A DNA stretch of 18,314 nucleotides from an uncultured Pseudoclavibacter sp. (GTDB taxonomy: Bacteria > Actinomycetota > Actinomycetes > Actinomycetales > Microbacteriaceae): assembly GCA_946221025.1 (NCBI GenBank), contig CAMIMS010000033.1:1-18314 (forward strand), read 5' to 3'. Below the pieces are notes generated by a model. It had not been told where the DNA came from. It ran no database searches and was given only the letters and a program-made list of their open reading frames with translations. Shown one piece after another: positions 6,380 to 13,648 of the stretch. The position numbers and the translations under genes were made by a program. Position 1 is the stretch's first letter, and every line of letters starts with the position of its first letter.

Positions 6380-7144
6380 GTGAGCACCCGCCTGCAGTTC
6401 GAGTCCCAACATGCCGTGAGCGATGCGCTCCTCTACCTGCGGCGGGCCGGTGCGATTGAAGACGGGTCGGTGCGCATCGTTGCGGATGCGCACGCCGGAA
6501 ATGGGCCGGGACAGATGGGTCCGGTCGCCCTCTACACGTGCGTGCTAAGGCCGGAGGGACTGCTCGATGAGGAGCCGACCGTCATCGGGCTTCGCGTGGT
6601 TCGGGCGGCACTCTCGAACGCCGAGCTGGCGGATGAGCACGACGGTGTCGTGGATATCGTCACCCCCATTCGCGGGTTCCTGGAGCGAGCGGCGCGGGAC
6701 GTTGAGCAATCCGATGCCCTGGACATTTCGCCCGCCCGGCGACACGAGCCGTGGGCGGGCGTGCTTCCGCCCCGAAGCGGTTGGAAGCCGGTCGGCTCGA
6801 TTGCCGAAGGGGAGCTGGCGGAAGCCGCGGACGCCGGAATGGCCGAGGTGGCCCGTGCCGTAGCGGCGGAGAATACGGGGGAAGGAACGCCCGACCCCGT
6901 CCTCGCGCGCACGAGCGCGTGGACCAGGCCGATCGCGCACGGACTGCCGGCGGGAGCCGCGTTCGGTGCTTCGGTGCTCGGCTTTCTCGCGCCGCGGTCG
7001 GCGTCGGGCGCTATGCCGCCCCCTGTTGGCTCGCCCGGCACTATTCCGAGTGGTGCCGCTCAGGTCAGCGCCCAGCCGGGGTGGATGCGGCTATCCCTCC
7101 AGCGGGGGCACATCCTCGTTCGGATGCGGTTCGCAGCCGACTAA
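6380..7144 (+). CDS. Conserved hypothetical protein, 254 aa
   Basis: I do not recognise a characterised family. The protein starts STRLQFESQHAVSDALLYLRRAG, is soluble, and has no signal peptide. Residues 1-90 alternate strands and helices (VRIVADAH, GPVALYTCVL, TVIGLRVVRAALS). The middle is acidic and alanine-rich. The last 55 residues contain a Gly/Ala hydrophobic stretch (GLPAGAAFGASVLGFLA), a Pro/Ser/Gly linker and a conserved-looking end (GWMRLSLQRGHILVRMRF). The GTG at 6380 was chosen because it follows a -10 element by 7 nt and because upstream codons in this frame lie antisense to tesB. Its position between tesB and glbO is similar to that of Rv2474c in M. tuberculosis, but identity to that protein is a guess from order only. 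A role is not assignable. Confidence 0.75.
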   Translation: MSTRLQFESQHAVSDALLYLRRAGAIEDGSVRIVADAHAGNGPGQMGPVALYTCVLRPEGLLDEEPTVIGLRVVRAALSNAELADEHDGVVDIVTPIRGFLERAARDVEQSDALDISPARRHEPWAGVLPPRSGWKPVGSIAEGELAEAADAGMAEVARAVAAENTGEGTPDPVLARTSAWTRPIAHGLPAGAAFGASVLGFLAPRSASGAMPPPVGSPGTIPSGAAQVSAQPGWMRLSLQRGHILVRMRFAAD

Positions 7145-7188
7145 CCCGCGTCCATTCGGCGCTGAGTGCGCAGGGTGCGGGCTCTGCG

Positions 7189-7638
7189 TTACGCCAGCCG
7201 TCCGAGGTCAGCGTCACGCTTCGGCCCGCGTTCACCCGGCGGCGGTGTCGGAGCGAAAGTGTTGACCATCGCCGTCGAGGCACGATCGAAATAGTCGAGC
7301 ATGACCTGCCTGTGCGCGGGGGCGGGCGCCATCTTCGTCAGCGCCGCTGTCATATGAAACATCCACCGCTCACGCGCCTCCGGGTTCACGTGAAAGGGCG
7401 CATGCCGCATTCGCAGCCGCGGGTGGCCGCGTTCGGTCGAGTACTCGGCCGGACCGCCAAAGAACTGACCGAGAAAGCGTGAGAGCCGCCAGATGGCGCC
7501 TTCGAGGTCGTCAGCCGGGTACATCGGCCACAGCACATCGTCGCCCTGAACACCCTCATAGAAATGGCGAACCAGCTGGTCGAAGAATGCGTGTCCGCCG
7601 ACTTCATCGAACAGCGTGGCGTGGCTGTCAGTGCTCAT
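7189..7638 (-). CDS. glbO: Group II truncated haemoglobin (trHbO)
   Basis: This 149-aa protein is a 2-over-2 truncated globin of group II, which binds haem and reacts with O2, NO or peroxides in the cytoplasm or at the membrane. LFDEVGGHAFFDQLVRHFY opens the domain, and RGHPRLRMRHAPF (70-82) is the near-invariant F-helix motif. By alignment with M. tuberculosis GlbO: B10 Tyr is Y27, CD1 Tyr is Y40, proximal F8 His is H79 and G8 Trp is W92, all retained. A 20-residue Pro/Arg/Lys tail extends past the domain. The ATG at 7638 lies inside the end of mscS (11-nt overlap) with no separate ribosome site, so translation is probably coupled to the channel gene. It corresponds to Rv2470. This globin class is unrelated in subfamily to the protoglobin near the window start. 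Confidence 0.95.
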   Translation of the reverse strand: MSTDSHATLFDEVGGHAFFDQLVRHFYEGVQGDDVLWPMYPADDLEGAIWRLSRFLGQFFGGPAEYSTERGHPRLRMRHAPFHVNPEARERWMFHMTAALTKMAPAPAHRQVMLDYFDRASTAMVNTFAPTPPPGERGPKRDADLGRLA

Positions 7639-8608
7639 CGCCGCGGGGCCGGTCGCTCTCGGGAACGGAAGGGTCGGTGGGGCTGAGCGGTGGCATGTCC
7701 GTGGTCACACCGAAGCCGTTCGGTCCGTCGAGCACGACTCGGTTCATGAACGGAATATCGACACGTTCACGCTTGAACGCCTGCATGACGCGCAGGCGAA
7801 GTTCCCGTTCGACCGCCCAGCGCTGCGCCGCGCGAGTCTTCACCGTGAGGCGAACGATCACGGCTTCGGCCGAAAGGGATTGAAGCCCCCAAATATTGGG
7901 TTCCTCGATGAGCTTGTCGTACCAGTCCGGGTCGTCGACCATCGTCTTCGCGGCCCCGAGCATGGCTGCTTTCACCTGCTCGATGTCTTCGTGGTACGGC
8001 ACCGCCATATCAAGGATCGCGCGGTTCCATCCCTGCGAGTAGGAGCCAACGTGCGTGATCTCGCCGTTGCGCACAAACCACAGCACACCGTGAATATCGC
8101 GAACCTGCGTCACGCGAACGCCAACCCGCTCCACGATGCCCTTCGCGAGCACCATGTCGACCTCGTCACCGACACCGATCTGGTCTTCGAGCACCATGAA
8201 CATGCCGTTCAGCACATCACCAACGATTCGCTGCGCACCGAAGCCGAGTCCTGCGCCGACCGCCGCCGACAGCAGTGACAGCGATGGGAGCAGGCCCGGG
8301 TCGATGACATTGATGCACAGAATGGTCACGACGACGACGGTCGTGATCGACAGGATGTTCTGCAGCACCGAGCCGATCGTGCGGGTGCGCTGCACTGTTC
8401 GCACGGTCGCGAGCGGGGATCGCAGCGCGAGCGCCTGGGTGTCCGTGGCATTGCTGCGCTTTTTCACGCCCGAGACGATTTGGTTGACAAACCGTTTAAT
8501 CAGCTGGGTTGAGATCGCATAGATCACGAACCCGCCGACGATGATGAGCGCGATGCGGATGAGCTTCTCGAACGGCTGGATCGCTTCGAGGAATTGATCC
8601 CACGTCAT
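7628..8608 (-). CDS. MscS-family mechanosensitive ion channel
   Basis: This 326-aa membrane protein is of the small-conductance mechanosensitive channel family, which opens on membrane tension during osmotic downshock. It has two clear N-terminal TM segments (about 17-38 and 83-104) and the pore-lining segment with the Gly/Ala packing pattern SAAVGAGLGFGAQRIVGDVLNGMFMVLEDQIGVGD (about 113-148), followed by the beta domain (EVDMVLAKGIVERVGVRVTQVRDIHGVLWFVRNGEI) and the alpha/beta cytoplasmic domain. The C-terminal 40 residues are Pro/Asp/Arg-rich and look disordered. The ATG at 8608 has GAGGAG 5 nt upstream on the minus strand (8614-8619). It overlaps glbO by 11 nt, making a two-gene unit. The last bases of pepN lie 70 nt upstream, so transcription may also run in from pepN. 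Confidence 0.92.
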   Translation of the reverse strand: MTWDQFLEAIQPFEKLIRIALIIVGGFVIYAISTQLIKRFVNQIVSGVKKRSNATDTQALALRSPLATVRTVQRTRTIGSVLQNILSITTVVVVTILCINVIDPGLLPSLSLLSAAVGAGLGFGAQRIVGDVLNGMFMVLEDQIGVGDEVDMVLAKGIVERVGVRVTQVRDIHGVLWFVRNGEITHVGSYSQGWNRAILDMAVPYHEDIEQVKAAMLGAAKTMVDDPDWYDKLIEEPNIWGLQSLSAEAVIVRLTVKTRAAQRWAVERELRLRVMQAFKRERVDIPFMNRVVLDGPNGFGVTTDMPPLSPTDPSVPESDRPRGDEH

Positions 8609-8678
8609 GCTGACTCCTCACTCATGAGTCTTGGGGCGCAGGACGCGACGCCCGCTTTCGTGCTGCACGTCAGGAGTA

Positions 8679-11231
8679 TCACGCCTCCCGCGCATCGCGC
8701 GCCTGTGCCGCGAGGGCGCGTTCGACATCGGCGAGCCCCTCGATCACCATGCGGCGAAGCGCGGGCGCGGCGTCAAGGTGCTCGTCGAGCCAGTTCTGGG
8801 CTCGCTCCTGCACGCGCGGCGAGGCGAGACGCAGCGGGAAGAAACCCTCGATGAGGTACTCGGCCATGTGGAATGAGCGCGACTCCCAGATCGACGAGAT
8901 TGCCTCGAAGTACCGCTCAACGTAGGGCTCGAGAAGTCCGTTGTCGGCGACGTGATCGAACCCGGCCGTCGAAGCGCGAACGACATCATTGGACGCACCG
9001 TCCTCGACGACAATTCGCTGCCACGTCGCGTCCTTGCCCTCGGGGGTGGGGATCGCCGCGGTCGCCCGCGCCGCCGACCGCTTGCCGTCGGCAGTGTTGT
9101 CTGCCTCCAGGCGCTCGCGAATATCGTTCTCGCCCCGGCGACCGCCGGCTACGAGCGCGGTCAGCAGCTCCCATCCAAGATCGGTGTCGATCTTGAGCCC
9201 GTCGAGGCGTTCGCCACCGGTGAGAAGCGCTTCCACTCGGTTGAGGCTTTCCTCTGAGAACGCAAGGCCAGCAAAAGCCGTGACAAACCCGAACTGGGCG
9301 TCGCTGCCGGGCTCGGCATTCTTGGCGAGCTGCCAGAGGGCATCGGCGGCCCGGTCGCGCAGCACTTCGCGCTCGGCCGGGTCGGCGTAGAGCTCGATGC
9401 TCGTGTTCAACTGGCGAAGCTCGGTACGGCGAGTGGTGGATTCGGTCTCGGTACCGATGCTCGAGAGCACGAGATCAACGAAGTCGCGGGGGCGGCGCTC
9501 GGCGTCGCGGGTCGCATCCCATTCGGCACCGAGGATGAGCGCTCGCGCCATCGGTGACTCGATATCGGTCAGGTGCTCGCTGACCGTCTTCAGCGACTCG
9601 TCGTCGAGGCGAATCTTCGCGTAAGTGAGGTCGTCGTCGTTCAGGAGGATGAGCGGCGGGCGCGCCTGACCTGCTAGTTGCGGAACCTCGGTGCGCTCGC
9701 CCTCGACATCGAGCTCGATTCGATCGGTGCGAACGAGCTTGCCGTTCGCGTAGTCGTAGAGGCCGATCGCGAGGCGGTGCGGGCGGATCGTCGGGTGCTT
9801 GGGACCCGCGCTCTGCTCGATGACGAACGAGGTGATGGTGCCCTTCTCGTCTGTCTCGATGATCGGTCGCAGCGTGTTCACTCCCGCGGTCACGAGCCAC
9901 TTCGCTGACCAGTCCGCAAGGTCGCGGCCGCTTGCCGCTTCAAGCTCGCCAAGCAGGTCGGGCAGCTCGGTGTTGCCCCACGCGTGCTTCGTGAAGTAGG
10001 CGTTGATGCCCTTCATGAATGCATCCCGGCCCACCCAGAAGAACAGCTGCTTCAGCACCGATGCGCCCTTGGCGTAGGTGATGCCGTCGAAGTTCGTGTA
10101 GACGTCTTCGAGGTCGCGCACCTCGGCGACGATCGGGTGGGTGGAGGGGAGCTGGTCCTGCCGGTAGGCCCAGGCCTTCTCGTGGGCGGCGAAGGTGGTC
10201 CACGCGTTTGTCCACGCGGTCGCTTCGGCACAGGCGAGCGTGGATGCGAACTCGGCGAAGGATTCGTTCAGCCACAGGTCGTTCCACCAGCGCATCGTGA
10301 CGAGGTCGCCGAACCACATGTGCGCCATTTCGTGCAGGATCGTGACGGTGCGACGTTCACGCACCGCGTCGGCGACCTTCGAACGGAAGATGTAATTCTC
10401 GGTGAAGGTGATGCAGCCGGCGTTCTCCATCGCGCCCATGTTGTATTCGGGCACGAACAGCTGGTCGTATTTCTCGAACGGGTACGGCACGCCGAATTCG
10501 CGTTCGAAGAATTCGAAGCCCTGCTTGGTGATTTCGAAGATCTCATCCTCGTCGAGGAACTCCTCGAGCGATGCACGGCAGAACACGCCAAGGGGAATCA
10601 CGCGACCATCGGGTGCGCGGTACTCGTCGCGGTGCACCGAGTAGGGGCCGGCGACGAGCGCCGTGATGTAGCTCGACATGATCGGCGTCGGCTCGAATTC
10701 CCAGAGCTTTGTCGATGCATCGATCTCGGTCGGCTCGGGGGTCGGCTGGTTTGAGACCACCTGCCAGTGCGCGGGAGCGGTGATACGGAACGTGAACGGG
10801 GCCTTTAGATCGGGCTGCTCGAACACCGGGAACGTGCGGCGGCAATCCGGAACCTCGAACTGCGAATACAGGTACACCTCGCCGTCGACCGGGTCGACGA
10901 ATCGGTGCAGGCCCTCACCGGTATTCATGTAGATCATTTCGGATTCGATCTCGACGCGGTTGTTCGCGCTGAGGTTCTCGAGGCGAATTCGCTCGCCGTC
11001 GGCGACCTCATTCGCATCCAGCTCGGTGCCGTTGAGCGTGACGCGGTCGACCGAGCGCGTGATCGCATCGAGAAACGTGGATGCCCCCTCAGTGGCCTCG
11101 AACTCGATCACCGTGTGAGCGCGGAATGTTTCCTCACCGCTCGTGAGGTCAAGGCGCACGTCGTAGCTGGCGCCGCTGACGATCTCAGCGCGCTCCTGAG
11201 CTTCGGTTCGAGTGAGGTTCAGTCCGGGCAT
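8679..11231 (-). CDS. pepN: Aminopeptidase N, M1 zinc metallopeptidase
   Basis: This 850-aa cytosolic M1 aminopeptidase removes N-terminal residues from peptides. It has the exopeptidase motif GAMEN (266-270), zinc ligands HEMAH (300-304) and E323 in LWLNESFAEF, and the catalytic glutamate E301. The N-terminal beta domain covers about 1-200. The C-terminal ERAP1-like helical domain spans roughly the last 330 residues. The length agrees with actinobacterial and mycobacterial PepN (about 860 aa, Rv2467). There is no signal peptide. The ATG at 11231 has GAAGGAG 5 nt upstream on the minus strand (11237-11243). It is divergent from the DsbA-family gene across a 222-bp gap. The assignment is secure. 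Confidence 0.96.
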   Translation of the reverse strand: MPGLNLTRTEAQERAEIVSGASYDVRLDLTSGEETFRAHTVIEFEATEGASTFLDAITRSVDRVTLNGTELDANEVADGERIRLENLSANNRVEIESEMIYMNTGEGLHRFVDPVDGEVYLYSQFEVPDCRRTFPVFEQPDLKAPFTFRITAPAHWQVVSNQPTPEPTEIDASTKLWEFEPTPIMSSYITALVAGPYSVHRDEYRAPDGRVIPLGVFCRASLEEFLDEDEIFEITKQGFEFFEREFGVPYPFEKYDQLFVPEYNMGAMENAGCITFTENYIFRSKVADAVRERRTVTILHEMAHMWFGDLVTMRWWNDLWLNESFAEFASTLACAEATAWTNAWTTFAAHEKAWAYRQDQLPSTHPIVAEVRDLEDVYTNFDGITYAKGASVLKQLFFWVGRDAFMKGINAYFTKHAWGNTELPDLLGELEAASGRDLADWSAKWLVTAGVNTLRPIIETDEKGTITSFVIEQSAGPKHPTIRPHRLAIGLYDYANGKLVRTDRIELDVEGERTEVPQLAGQARPPLILLNDDDLTYAKIRLDDESLKTVSEHLTDIESPMARALILGAEWDATRDAERRPRDFVDLVLSSIGTETESTTRRTELRQLNTSIELYADPAEREVLRDRAADALWQLAKNAEPGSDAQFGFVTAFAGLAFSEESLNRVEALLTGGERLDGLKIDTDLGWELLTALVAGGRRGENDIRERLEADNTADGKRSAARATAAIPTPEGKDATWQRIVVEDGASNDVVRASTAGFDHVADNGLLEPYVERYFEAISSIWESRSFHMAEYLIEGFFPLRLASPRVQERAQNWLDEHLDAAPALRRMVIEGLADVERALAAQARDAREA

Positions 11232-11453
11232 TGCTGCTCCTTCTAGCGGCGAGAATCGGATGGGGGTCTAGGCGGGCGGGGGAGACTCAGCTCCCGGCCG
11301 TTTTGCGCGTGCGGTCAGTGCCGACACCGGGAAACGGGCGGAGATCGCGAACGCCCGGATCATGGTAGTGACCGGTACCGACATTGCTTCGTGCGGGCAA
11401 TTGCCTCGACCGAGATCAAGCGAGTACTAAGGCGGCACGCCTACGCTCGATGC
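11232..11453. other. Divergent intergenic region between pepN and the DsbA-family gene
   Basis: This 222-bp gap has no convincing gene. It holds the pepN ribosome site (11237-11243, - strand), a short GGGAG/CTCCC stem (about 11279-11294) followed by TTTT, and a perfect 10-bp palindrome GGCAATTGCC (11396-11405), 36 bp before the next -10 element. The palindrome could be an operator, but nothing identifies its protein. Confidence 0.4.
11442..11447 (+). promoter_or_regulatory. -10 element of the DsbA-family gene
   Basis: TACGCT lies 6 nt before the ATG at 11454. There is no ribosome-binding site in between, which suggests a leaderless transcript. No -35 was convincing. Confidence 0.45.
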
Positions 11454-12077
11454 ATGGCTGAAAACAGAGTCGAGTTCTGGTTCGACGTCGCCTGCCCCTG
11501 GGCGTGGATGACCTCCCGCTGGATCGAAGAGGTCGAGAAGCTGCGCGATGGCGTCAGCGTCGAGTGGAAGCCGATGAGCCTGTGGCTCCTCCACGAAGAC
11601 GACCACAACGACGACGAGTTCGTGAACAGCGACATTGGCAAGGCCCACCGCGCCTCCTACGAGGCGCAGCGCATCGCAGCCGGAATCGCGCAGGAGCACG
11701 ACTCGGCCACGGTCAAGGCCTTCTACGACGCGATGGGCAACCGCATCCACCCCGGTGGGGAGCGTGACTATGAGGCCATCATCCCGGCAGCGGTTTCCGA
11801 AGCCGGTGTTCCCGAGGAACTTGTGCAGCGCGCCCGCGACGGCGAATTCGATGAGGCCCTGAAGAACAGTCACCAGGAGGCGCTCGACCGCGTCGGCGAC
11901 GATGTCGGCACTCCGGTCATCGCCGTGAACGGCGTCGCGTTCTTCGGCCCGGTCATCTCGCCCGCCCCGAAGGGCGAAGGGGCGCTGCGCCTGTTCGACG
12001 GTGTCGTCATGGCCGCCTCCTACGACGGCTTTTTCGAGCTCAAGCGCACTCGCACGCGCGGCCCGGAGTTCAATTAA
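11454..12077 (+). CDS. DsbA-family thiol oxidoreductase (mycothiol-dependent nitroreductase Rv2466c type)
   Basis: This 207-aa cytoplasmic protein has a thioredoxin fold with helical insertion, of the DsbA/FrnE class and closest in pattern to Rv2466c of M. tuberculosis, which uses mycothiol and activates nitro prodrugs. The active-site motif is VACPWAWMTSRW (12-23), with C14 and A17: the second cysteine of the CPWC in Rv2466c is absent, leaving a monothiol site. GTPVIAVNGVAFFGPVISP (near 160-178) contains the cis-proline TPV. The ATG at 11454 was chosen over an upstream in-frame GTG (11391) because it follows a -10 element by 6 nt, and MAENRVEFWFD is the normal family start. The stop TAA shares its last base with the ATG of rpiB. 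The order DsbA-rpiB-nei matches Rv2466c-Rv2465c-Rv2464c. Confidence 0.9.
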   Translation: MAENRVEFWFDVACPWAWMTSRWIEEVEKLRDGVSVEWKPMSLWLLHEDDHNDDEFVNSDIGKAHRASYEAQRIAAGIAQEHDSATVKAFYDAMGNRIHPGGERDYEAIIPAAVSEAGVPEELVQRARDGEFDEALKNSHQEALDRVGDDVGTPVIAVNGVAFFGPVISPAPKGEGALRLFDGVVMAASYDGFFELKRTRTRGPEFN

Positions 12078-12637
12078 TGCGCGTGCACATCGCGACCGAC
12101 CACGCTGGGCTCGAGTTCTCGCGGGCCCTGCGGGAGCGGCTCGAAGGCCAGGGGCACGAGGTCATTGATCACGGGCCGCGCGAGTATGACCCGCTCGATG
12201 ACTACCCGAGCTTTTGCGTGAACGCCGCCATCGGTGTCGCGAATGACTGGCGCGAGGGCGAAGCATCGCTCGGTGTCGTCTTCGGTGGTTCGGGCAACGG
12301 CGAGCAGATGGCCGCCAACAAGGTGCCGGGCATCCGTGCGGCACTCGTGTGGAACCGCGAAACGGCGGCGCTCGCGCGCGAGCACAACAACGCGAATGTG
12401 TGCGCGATCGGTGCGCGCCAGCATGAGCAGGACGAGGCGCTCGAGCTGATCGACATCTTCCTCGCGACGCCCTTTCCCGGCGATGAACGGCACGTGCGCC
12501 GCATCGGTCAGCTGGATGAGTTCCAGCAAGCCGGTCGCATTCACGAGCGGGATGTGCTCGACCAGGATGCGGGACCGGTGCCGGTCGTGCTCGATGCCCC
12601 GGCCGGAGGGTCTGACGAAGCTGTGACGCGTGCCTGA
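12077..12637 (+). CDS. rpiB: Ribose-5-phosphate isomerase B
   Basis: This 186-aa RpiB/LacAB isomerase interconverts ribose 5-phosphate and ribulose 5-phosphate in the pentose phosphate pathway. MRVHIATDHAGLEF at the start carries the substrate-binding D8-H9. GGSGNGEQMAANKVPGIRA (70-88) is the actinobacterial form of the active-site loop. The catalytic Cys of E. coli RpiB (C66) is missing, as in M. tuberculosis, where a glutamate (here E76) is the proposed base. HNNANVCAIGAR (103-114) is also conserved. A C-terminal tail of about 25 residues beyond the usual 160 is Pro/Asp/Gly-rich and probably disordered. The ATG overlaps the previous stop by one base (TAATG) and its end overlaps nei by 8 nt, so the three genes form one translationally coupled unit. 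Confidence 0.95.
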   Translation: MRVHIATDHAGLEFSRALRERLEGQGHEVIDHGPREYDPLDDYPSFCVNAAIGVANDWREGEASLGVVFGGSGNGEQMAANKVPGIRAALVWNRETAALAREHNNANVCAIGARQHEQDEALELIDIFLATPFPGDERHVRRIGQLDEFQQAGRIHERDVLDQDAGPVPVVLDAPAGGSDEAVTRA

Positions 12638-13589
12638 GGGGCACAGCGTTCACCGCATTGCCCGCCAGTTCCAGGCGAACTTCGACGGGCACGAGGTCGC
12701 CGCATCGTCGCCGCAGGGCCGGTTCGCCGAGGGCGCCGCTGACCTTGATGGCCGCCGCATCCTCGAAACATTCGCCGTCGGCAAGCAGATGTTCTCCCGC
12801 TTTGACGGGGGACGGATCCTGCGCGTGCACCTCGGGATGTACGGGGCGTGGGATTTCTCGGGAGAAGTGAGCACGAAGCTCGGCCAAACCGGTGAATATT
12901 CCCGCCGCTCGGGCGTGAAGATCGAGGACTCGGCGGGAGAGACCTCGCTCACGTCGATCGGTGCCCCGCGCAGGACGCGACTGCGCATGGCCGAGCACGA
13001 GAAGGAGCAGGAACTCGAATCCTGGCCCCCGGAGCCCATCGGTGCCGTTCGCCTACGACTTCTCACCGAGAACACCTGCGCCGATCTTCGCGGGCCGACT
13101 GCGTGCGAGGTCCTCGATGAGGTTGGTCTTGAGCGGCAACTGGCCAAGCTCGGCCCGGATCCGCTCGTTGACCCGCCGAAAGCATCCCGCGAACGCTTCG
13201 TTGCGCGCGTGCGGCAAAGCCCGACCCCGATTGGCCAGCTGCTGATGGATCAATCCGTCGTAGCCGGTATCGGCAATGTGTATCGCGCCGAGCTGCTGTA
13301 CCGCGCGGGCATCGAACCGCACCGGCCGGGCAAGTCCCTCACCGTGGATGAGGCTGAGGGCCTGTGGCGCGATTGGACGAAGCTGCTTCGCATCGGCGTC
13401 GAAGTCGGCCAGATGATGACGATGGATGGGCTTCGCGGCAAGCGCAAAGAGGCTGCCCTTCGCAACCGAGACGACCGGCACTGGGTCTACGGCCGCGCCG
13501 GGCTCGAGTGCCGCCGTTGCGGTACCCCGGTCGCGATGGAGCTCATGCAGAACCGCAAGCTCTTCTGGTGCCCCTCCTGCCAAAGCTGA
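12630..13589 (+). CDS. nei: Fpg/Nei-family DNA glycosylase/AP lyase
   Basis: This 319-aa formamidopyrimidine/endonuclease VIII-type enzyme excises oxidised bases and nicks the abasic site. It has catalytic P2-E3 (after start-Met removal), K52 in the AVGKQMF loop, the helix-two-turn-helix PIGQLLMDQSVVAGIGNVYRAELLYRAGI (about 217-245), and a C-terminal zinc finger with C294, C297, C314 and C317. The opening MPEGHSVHR and SSPQGRFA match mycobacterial Nei1 (Rv2464c) rather than Fpg. Relative to that protein there is an extra charged segment of about 40 residues around 80-132, after HLGMYGAW. The start is GTG at 12630, needed to expose Pro-Glu, overlapping rpiB by 8 nt. It ends before a terminator hairpin shared with a converging gene. 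Confidence 0.94.
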   Translation: MPEGHSVHRIARQFQANFDGHEVAASSPQGRFAEGAADLDGRRILETFAVGKQMFSRFDGGRILRVHLGMYGAWDFSGEVSTKLGQTGEYSRRSGVKIEDSAGETSLTSIGAPRRTRLRMAEHEKEQELESWPPEPIGAVRLRLLTENTCADLRGPTACEVLDEVGLERQLAKLGPDPLVDPPKASRERFVARVRQSPTPIGQLLMDQSVVAGIGNVYRAELLYRAGIEPHRPGKSLTVDEAEGLWRDWTKLLRIGVEVGQMMTMDGLRGKRKEAALRNRDDRHWVYGRAGLECRRCGTPVAMELMQNRKLFWCPSCQS

Positions 13590-13622
13590 GCCGAATGGAC
13601 TCGCCCGCACCGCCGATGCGTG

Positions 13623-13648
13623 AAACGGTGCCCGGGCCGGGCCGTTTT
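13623..13648. terminator. Terminator between nei and the converging membrane protein gene
   Basis: AAACGG (13623-13628) pairs with CCGTTT (13642-13647), and an inner CCCG/CGGG stem closes a 3-nt loop, with TG bulged on the left arm. TTTT at 13645-13648 gives a + strand rho-independent terminator for nei. Its end touches the stop codon of the - strand gene (13647-13649), so the same hairpin can end that message as well. Confidence 0.65.

Noticed and set aside
6900..7144. Possible frameshift near the end of the 254-aa unknown protein, suggested by an open overlapping frame
   Set aside because: The original frame continues to a coherent end (GWMRLSLQRGHILVRMRF) and the alternative frame is Arg/Cys-rich without structure.
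9984..10754. 256-codon + strand frame opposite pepN
   Set aside because: The pepN frame contains intact GAMEN and HEMAH zinc motifs in this exact stretch; the opposite frame matches nothing.
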